In this document: piece after piece, positions 47,889 to 51,540 of the stretch
How the letters are laid out: each line of letters starts with the position of its first letter
Position numbering within the stretch: the stretch's first letter is position 1
DNA from: a virus
Reading direction: 5' to 3' (one strand)
IMG/VR virus record: IMGVR_UViG_3300009405_000321
Coordinates: 1 to 51,540 of that record
Length of the DNA: 51,540 bases
Notes under the pieces: generated by a model
The model's input: the letters and a program-made list of their open reading frames with translations, nothing else
Databases searched by the model: none
What the model was told of the DNA's origin: nothing
Translations under genes and position numbers: made by a program

Positions 47889-47893
47889 TTCAT
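47792..47893 (-). CDS. short zinc-knuckle protein (frame A)
   Basis: ATG 47893 overlaps the previous stop (ATGA) and opens KCKMCDRQIEAGDVRAFIKD, then YPHGHAKH, before stopping after 33 residues. CxxC plus HxH suggests half of a zinc site whose partner CxxC pairs lie in the -1 frame just downstream. Probably the true start of the zinc-ribbon protein. Confidence 0.45.
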   Translation of the reverse strand: MKCKMCDRQIEAGDVRAFIKDYPHGHAKHVIVR

Positions 47894-47997
47894 TTTAGAA
47901 TCCCCTTGAGAAATCCCCAGACCCTTTTGAATATGAATCTGATAATATTGGCCAGATCAACTTTCAGGTTGATCAGCTCCTGTTTGATTATGTCCAT
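47890..47997 (-). CDS. 35-residue amphipathic protein
   Basis: ATG 47997 to TGA, overlapping the next start by four bases (ATGA). It encodes DIIKQELINLKVDLANIIRF, then IFKRVWGFLKGILK, a likely amphipathic helix with a basic aromatic end. It overlaps the C-terminus of the preceding gene by 41 bases. Coupling to both sides argues for translation; the function is unknown. Confidence 0.4.
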   Translation of the reverse strand: MDIIKQELINLKVDLANIIRFIFKRVWGFLKGILK

Positions 47998-48241
47998 GAT
48001 CACGATTCTTACTCCTTTTCCTTTCATTGGTGATCTTGCGACGCGCCCGATAGGTTTTGATCGATTCTCCCGCCTTTCGCTTTTTCGATCCGATCCTTTG
48101 ATTCTTGGGGATCATGGACTTGATCTTGCGGGTGGCTCTGGCCTTTTTAACCCGCTCGTGGACGATCAATTTCCCTTCAGGGGTCAAATCTGGATTGGAC
48201 GCAATTGTCTGTCTAATCAGTTTGGCTCTTTTTTGGCTCAT
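47957..48241 (-). CDS. small basic protein
   Basis: A protein of 94 residues: SQKRAKLIRQTIASNPDLTP, EGKLIVHERVKKARATRKI and a very basic tail (KNQRIGSKKRKAGES). GGAGAAAA ribosome site. Basic composition suggests nucleic-acid binding. Not assigned to a family. Confidence 0.62.
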   Translation of the reverse strand: MSQKRAKLIRQTIASNPDLTPEGKLIVHERVKKARATRKIKSMIPKNQRIGSKKRKAGESIKTYRARRKITNERKRSKNRDHGHNQTGADQPES

Positions 48242-48497
48242 CGAATTTTCTCCGGTTCTTTCTACTGCTTAGGATGGTTAACCCATTAATATGATCGATC
48301 TCATGCTGAACGATCACCGCATCCATATTTTTTAAATCGCATGCCATCGGAGTACCATTTTCATTTATATATTCAATCGAGATAATTCGTTGACGAGTAA
48401 TAGACTTGCGGATATTTGGTACACTGAGACATCCCTCCTCATTAATTCGATCCGCCCGCTTGCATTGTCCCAGCGCACGGGAAGACCAAAGATCCAT
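48213..48497 (-). CDS. peptide deformylase-like protein lacking motif I
   Basis: Residues 19-90 match the C-terminal part of peptide deformylases: motif II EEGCLSVPNI (metal cysteine) and motif III VIVQHEIDHINGL (HExxH metal site), with the connecting ISIEYINENG strand. Motif I (GxGxAAPQ) is absent and not found in the other two frames upstream. The ATG at 48497 lies inside an overlapping gene and the first 18 residues look unnatural. Either a reduced deformylase-like enzyme or a truncated gene. Confidence 0.7.
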   Translation of the reverse strand: MDLWSSRALGQCKRADRINEEGCLSVPNIRKSITRQRIISIEYINENGTPMACDLKNMDAVIVQHEIDHINGLTILSSRKNRRKFDEPKKSQTD

Positions 48498-48769
48498 TCA
48501 AGGGTGATCACCTCATATACATTTTGTTTGCAATCCTGGCAGACTCTTTTAAACTCCGGCTTGATATCCATGGTATAAATCGGAGTCCCCATACCATCTT
48601 TTATTTTTGCAAGAGTGGATCTTATGTCCGGGGCCGCTGACCAATATGCATTTTGACGATCGATCTCCGACCTCTTGTGTTTAAGATTGAGCAACTTATC
48701 GCAAAGCAACTCGGGCTTTATCGCAAATGCGGATTCGATTAGTAACCGTCCTGGCGCGGGCATGTTCAT
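48365..48769 (-). CDS. hypothetical protein overlapping the deformylase-like gene
   Basis: ATG 48769 has AAAGGAGA eight bases upstream and overlaps the previous stop (ATGA), so it is translated. The 134 residues include PELLCDKLLNLKHKRSEIDR and FKRVCQDCKQNVYEVITLEW. The last 44 codons overlap the deformylase-like frame. No domain recognised; the C-terminal part may be unnatural if there is a frameshift. Confidence 0.6.
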   Translation of the reverse strand: MNMPAPGRLLIESAFAIKPELLCDKLLNLKHKRSEIDRQNAYWSAAPDIRSTLAKIKDGMGTPIYTMDIKPEFKRVCQDCKQNVYEVITLEWIFGLPVRWDNASGRIELMRRDVSVYQISASLLLVNELSRLNI

Positions 48770-49394
48770 TCCATCTCCTTTAATTTACCATGATCTTGAA
48801 TTCGTTTGATCATCCATAGGATTTGGTTTTCTGGTGTTCTTAAACGCTTCTTTGCGATCTCTTTTATCTCATCCCAAAGATCGAGATGATTGGAAAAATT
48901 GACCGTGATCTTGAGGGATGTCGGATCTAAGTTTCTGCAATCGATACAAGTCCGGTTATTCTTGTGACGCAGGCTTTTATTAGTATCTATATATTGATGT
49001 TCTTTAGGACAGAGTTTACCCAGATAGTAAAGGGCAGTATCATAGCCCGGCGAAGGTTTTTGGATTTGGGCTTGCGCTTAATCTTTTGTTTTACTAATCG
49101 AAAGGCGACTGCCGCTTGAGTCCTTCCCAGTTCATTCGCCATTTCTTGATTGCTCATTTTATCGATATTATCCCGCAAGAATTGATCATCTTCGCCACTC
49201 CATCTTTTTTGTTTGCCCTTGGAATTCTCCTTATTCTTTTTTTGGATCTGATCACATACTGATTCGCTTTGATCCTGATCGGCATTGATCTCATCAAAAA
49301 GATCTTTCACATCTTCTTTGCTGATATCATCATTATTTTTATCCCTACAAAGAGCGCAAGTCCTTTTCATTATTCGATGGACGCATTGTTCCAT
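48766..49394 (-). CDS. HTH plus zinc-ribbon protein joined by -1 frameshift (candidate)
   Basis: In the zero frame the HTH gene contains TCC AAA AAC at 49064-49056. A -1 shift on C AAA AAC continues into an open frame of 96 residues without a start codon: PSPGYDTALYYLGKLCPKEH, a second zinc pair CIDC, and a helical C-terminus (DEIKEIAKKRLRTPENQILW). The join reads naturally (KNPSPGYDTALYYLGKLC), and the frame ends at an ATGA overlap with the next gene. The full product would be about 209 residues. Programmed shift, mutation or a one-base homopolymer error are all possible. Confidence 0.55.
48987..49394 (-). CDS. Myb/SANT-like HTH protein, zero-frame form
   Basis: Starts at ATG 49394, 16 bases after the polymerase stop, giving 135 residues. 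CVHRIMKRTCALCRD could bind zinc; residues about 70-105 (RWSGEDDQFLRDNIDKMSNQ, EMANELGRTQAAVAFRLVK) form a Myb/SANT-type HTH. After KRKPKSKN the zero frame continues only as a short tail (LRRAMILPFTIW) to TAG 48987. The alternative -1 product is described separately. Confidence 0.68.
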   Translation of the reverse strand: MEQCVHRIMKRTCALCRDKNNDDISKEDVKDLFDEINADQDQSESVCDQIQKKNKENSKGKQKRWSGEDDQFLRDNIDKMSNQEMANELGRTQAAVAFRLVKQKIKRKPKSKNLRRAMILPFTIWVNSVLKNINI

Positions 49395-49410
49395 TTGGAT
49401 TATCGACCTT

Positions 49411-51540
49411 TTAACATAACAACTCAAATTTTTTTGAGAAATTCTCAATCCCTTTTTCAAAATATTTACGATTTGATCCTTTGCGAGCAACAGCCGCAGG
49501 ATGCAAGCACCAGCAGACCCATGCTTCCAGTTTCTCAATCCACTCGGTCGTGCCGGATAGATCGGTGATCCCGCCCTTGCGTCCAGTGAATGCGAGCAAG
49601 GATGTATTTCCGATCCCCAAAATAAGACGGCAATCTAATTGGATCAGCTCTTCTATGAACCATGGCCAGCATGCGTCGATATGTTCCTGCTTTGGGGTCC
49701 TGGTCTTTTTGGGATAGCATTTGCATATGTTTGTGACATGAAATAGTTGTCTGCTCAACCCATGAAAGGCCAGCTCATCCCAGAGCAGTTTACCGGCAAC
49801 CGCATCTTCATAAAATCCCCGACCATATTTATCTTCATCCGGTCCGGGCGCCTCTCCCGATATGATAACATTATACATTCCTGGCGATGGCCGGACAGGA
49901 CGATTGCCTTCGCTGATCAATCCGCATTTGCAACAGTTAATCAAATTGCCATGCCCTGCTCTCGCCCGCCTGATCAATCCCTTTGGAGCGGTTGTTTGAG
50001 AAATATCCAGCGACTTCCACTTATCCGCATCCGATTCTGATATCGAATGACCAAGGATCTTGACAAGATTATAGTATTGAATCTGGGGATTGTTTTCCAC
50101 ATTAAAGTCAAAATGCTCTTTAATGATTTCTTGTTCGGGGATTTTATCCTTGTCAAAGGCATAGATCGCGGATAATACCGCAGTATTCCTATCAGCAGGA
50201 CGTGTAAAAAGGGCAGGGTCATCAAAAAAGCCCTTATTCCGCGCTGTCCGTGATTTGGCCAATTCATCTGCCTGCTTTGGACCGATCCCACTGATTTCTG
50301 CAAAGGGCGCATATAATCGATCATCCTTTGTGAGCCATCGGGTACCATCTGAAATGTCGACTTTTGGAGTGAAGATCTGAAATCCCTTTTCCAATGCGAG
50401 ATTGATGATCGACTGTCGCCATTTTGCTTTGTCTTTGGACTTTTCATCGAACTCTCCATAGGATAATGTGGCGCATATAAATTCCGCCGGATAATAATGT
50501 TTGATGAATGCGGTCTGATAAGCGATCGTCGCATATTGTATTGAATGGGATTTGTTAAAACTGTATTTTGCGTGTTCTTGTAATGTATCCCAGAATTCCT
50601 CGACTTCTTTGACCGAAAGGGTATCTTGTTCTTTGCATCCCTGAATGATCTTTTCCTTAAAAGGCAAAAACTCTTTGGCATCTCTTTTCTTTCCGATGAT
50701 CTTGCGGATCTTGTCGGCATCCGATTCAGAGAGTCCAGCGACTTGACTGATCACCTGCATGATCTGTTCTTGATAGATGATCATGCCAAAGGTCTCTTTC
50801 GTGATCCGCTCATATATCGGATGCTTTTTTGTCCAGCGCTTTCCCTTTCTCCTGGCGAGATACTCCTCGGTCATTCCCGAGTCGGCAGGCCCCGGTCTGA
50901 CGATGGCAAGGATCACTGCGATATCATCAAAGGATTGAATTCCCATTTCTTTGCATAGCTCGGTCGACACCCATGCGGACAATTGAAAGATCCCCGCCGT
51001 GTTCCCATCGGATAGCATCCGGAAGACATTTCGATCATCCATCGGGATATCGTCATAGTGAAATCGCTCGAGCGGGATATTATGGATCAATCGCATTGCC
51101 TCATTTAAAACAGATAGAGTTGCCAATCCCAAAAAATCAAATTTGATCAGACCGACATATTCCGCATCTGACATATCCCAGTTGCAGACAATCTTGCCAG
51201 ATCTTTTTACCAGGACGCATTTGGTACCGGTTGTGAGATCCTGATCAGAGATTATCACAGCCGCCGCATGCTGACCAGCGCCCCTGATCTGACCTTCCAA
51301 CTTTAACATAAGATCGGCTTCATCTGGATATTTTGATTTAAATCTTTTGCCATCTGTCCCGCTAAACACCTCATCAAGGATCTTGACCTTGGTATCTTTT
51401 TGATAAATCCCTTTTGCAAACTCATTGGCTTCCGGAAAAGGGATTTCAAAGATCCTTGCGACATCGCGGACAACGCCCCGCGCATTCATGGACATAGCGG
51501 TCGAGATCCCGCAGACAGAGTTTCGTCCATAAGTATTTAT
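49411..51540 (-). CDS. DNA polymerase III alpha-like protein fused to uracil-DNA glycosylase (5' end outside window)
   Basis: The frame is open to the right edge, so the catalytic N-terminal part is missing. Visible regions read like DnaE: YGRNSVCGIS...GVVRDVARIF, GQHAAAVIISDQDL, IKFDFLGLATLSVLNEA, GIFQLSAW, IVRPGPADSGM, MIIYQEQIMQVIS and HSIQYATIAYQTAFIKHYYP, then a HhH-like ISGIGPKQADELAKS. The last about 180 residues are a family 4/5-type uracil-DNA glycosylase: CKCGL, SGEAPGPDEDKYG (motif 1), NICKCYPKKTRTP, HIDACWPWF and CLHPAAV (motif 2), with four cysteines placed as in iron-sulfur UDGs. It has no beta-binding tail that I could see. Confidence 0.87.
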   Translation of the reverse strand: MNTYGRNSVCGISTAMSMNARGVVRDVARIFEIPFPEANEFAKGIYQKDTKVKILDEVFSGTDGKRFKSKYPDEADLMLKLEGQIRGAGQHAAAVIISDQDLTTGTKCVLVKRSGKIVCNWDMSDAEYVGLIKFDFLGLATLSVLNEAMRLIHNIPLERFHYDDIPMDDRNVFRMLSDGNTAGIFQLSAWVSTELCKEMGIQSFDDIAVILAIVRPGPADSGMTEEYLARRKGKRWTKKHPIYERITKETFGMIIYQEQIMQVISQVAGLSESDADKIRKIIGKKRDAKEFLPFKEKIIQGCKEQDTLSVKEVEEFWDTLQEHAKYSFNKSHSIQYATIAYQTAFIKHYYPAEFICATLSYGEFDEKSKDKAKWRQSIINLALEKGFQIFTPKVDISDGTRWLTKDDRLYAPFAEISGIGPKQADELAKSRTARNKGFFDDPALFTRPADRNTAVLSAIYAFDKDKIPEQEIIKEHFDFNVENNPQIQYYNLVKILGHSISESDADKWKSLDISQTTAPKGLIRRARAGHGNLINCCKCGLISEGNRPVRPSPGMYNVIISGEAPGPDEDKYGRGFYEDAVAGKLLWDELAFHGLSRQLFHVTNICKCYPKKTRTPKQEHIDACWPWFIEELIQLDCRLILGIGNTSLLAFTGRKGGITDLSGTTEWIEKLEAWVCWCLHPAAVARKGSNRKYFEKGIENFSKKFELLC

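Noticed and set aside
1-51540. Integrase, transposase or insertion sequence
   Set aside because: No integrase, transposase or terminal inverted repeats recognised; only endonuclease remnants are present.

Overview
The window is part of a tailed-bacteriophage genome with a contractile tail. The left half (about 1-23,569, plus strand) is a continuous lysis and virion-morphogenesis module. It runs from a single-span membrane protein and GH108-type endolysin through portal, MuF-type head protein, prohead protease and HK97-fold capsid, then head decoration/fibre proteins and connectors. It ends with a Mu-like tail: DUF2635 protein, sheath, tube, frameshifted assembly chaperone, tape measure, gpN/gpP-like, gp45-gp48-like baseplate, collar-domain fibre and fibre assembly protein. 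No terminase, integrase or repressor is visible. The host cannot be named; a hydrophobic export-type N-terminus on the endolysin, a Mu-like tail, Shine-Dalgarno-driven genes, mid-40s GC by eye and nonulosonic-acid genes fit a Gram-negative bacterium, but this is inference.

The right half (23,566-51,540) is all on the minus strand and converges on the structural module with opposing stop codons overlapping by 3-4 bases. Read in transcription order from the right edge it holds replication and nucleic-acid genes: a DNA polymerase III alpha-like protein fused to a uracil-DNA glycosylase domain, a Myb/SANT-like HTH protein apparently continued by a -1 frameshift, a deformylase-like fragment, several small zinc proteins, a PD-(D/E)XK-like nuclease, and a clamp loader. 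A 192-nt tRNA-like RNA gene follows, then a candidate UvsY-like gene, gp32-like SSB, HTH protein, RecA/UvsX-like recombinase, nucleotidyltransferase-fold protein, RuvC-like resolvase, a split SbcC/Rad50 and an Mre11/SbcD-like nuclease. Two remnants of homing-endonuclease-type genes interrupt this part.

The transcriptionally distal part of the minus strand (34,159 to 23,566) is an unusual accessory operon for an activated nonulosonic (sialic/pseudaminic/legionaminic-like) sugar. It contains a SpsF-type cytidylyltransferase, Gfo/Idh/MocA oxidoreductase, DegT aminotransferase, Tat-like small protein, NeuB/PseI-type synthase, four-Asp-box sialidase-like protein, DUF4177-like protein, PseB-like 4,6-dehydratase, GNAT acetyltransferase, two tiny proteins and a 973-residue DUF115/Maf-type glycosyltransferase with TPRs. 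From the aminotransferase to the Maf gene every neighbour overlaps by 4-17 bases, so they are very probably co-translated. The inferred job is to build and transfer a nonulosonic sugar onto a virion or host surface protein, with a sialidase-like protein for the opposite step.

Regulatory structure visible in the sequence: a promoter-like motif repeated with exact spacing at about 38.7 and 44.0 kb (a third, altered copy at 35.3 kb), a phased direct/inverted repeat cluster at 35.2 kb, a strong terminator at 32.1 kb, a perfect 15-bp hairpin before the duplicated head-fibre-like genes, and a canonical T TTT TTC slippery site in the tail chaperone. GATC is clearly over-represented.
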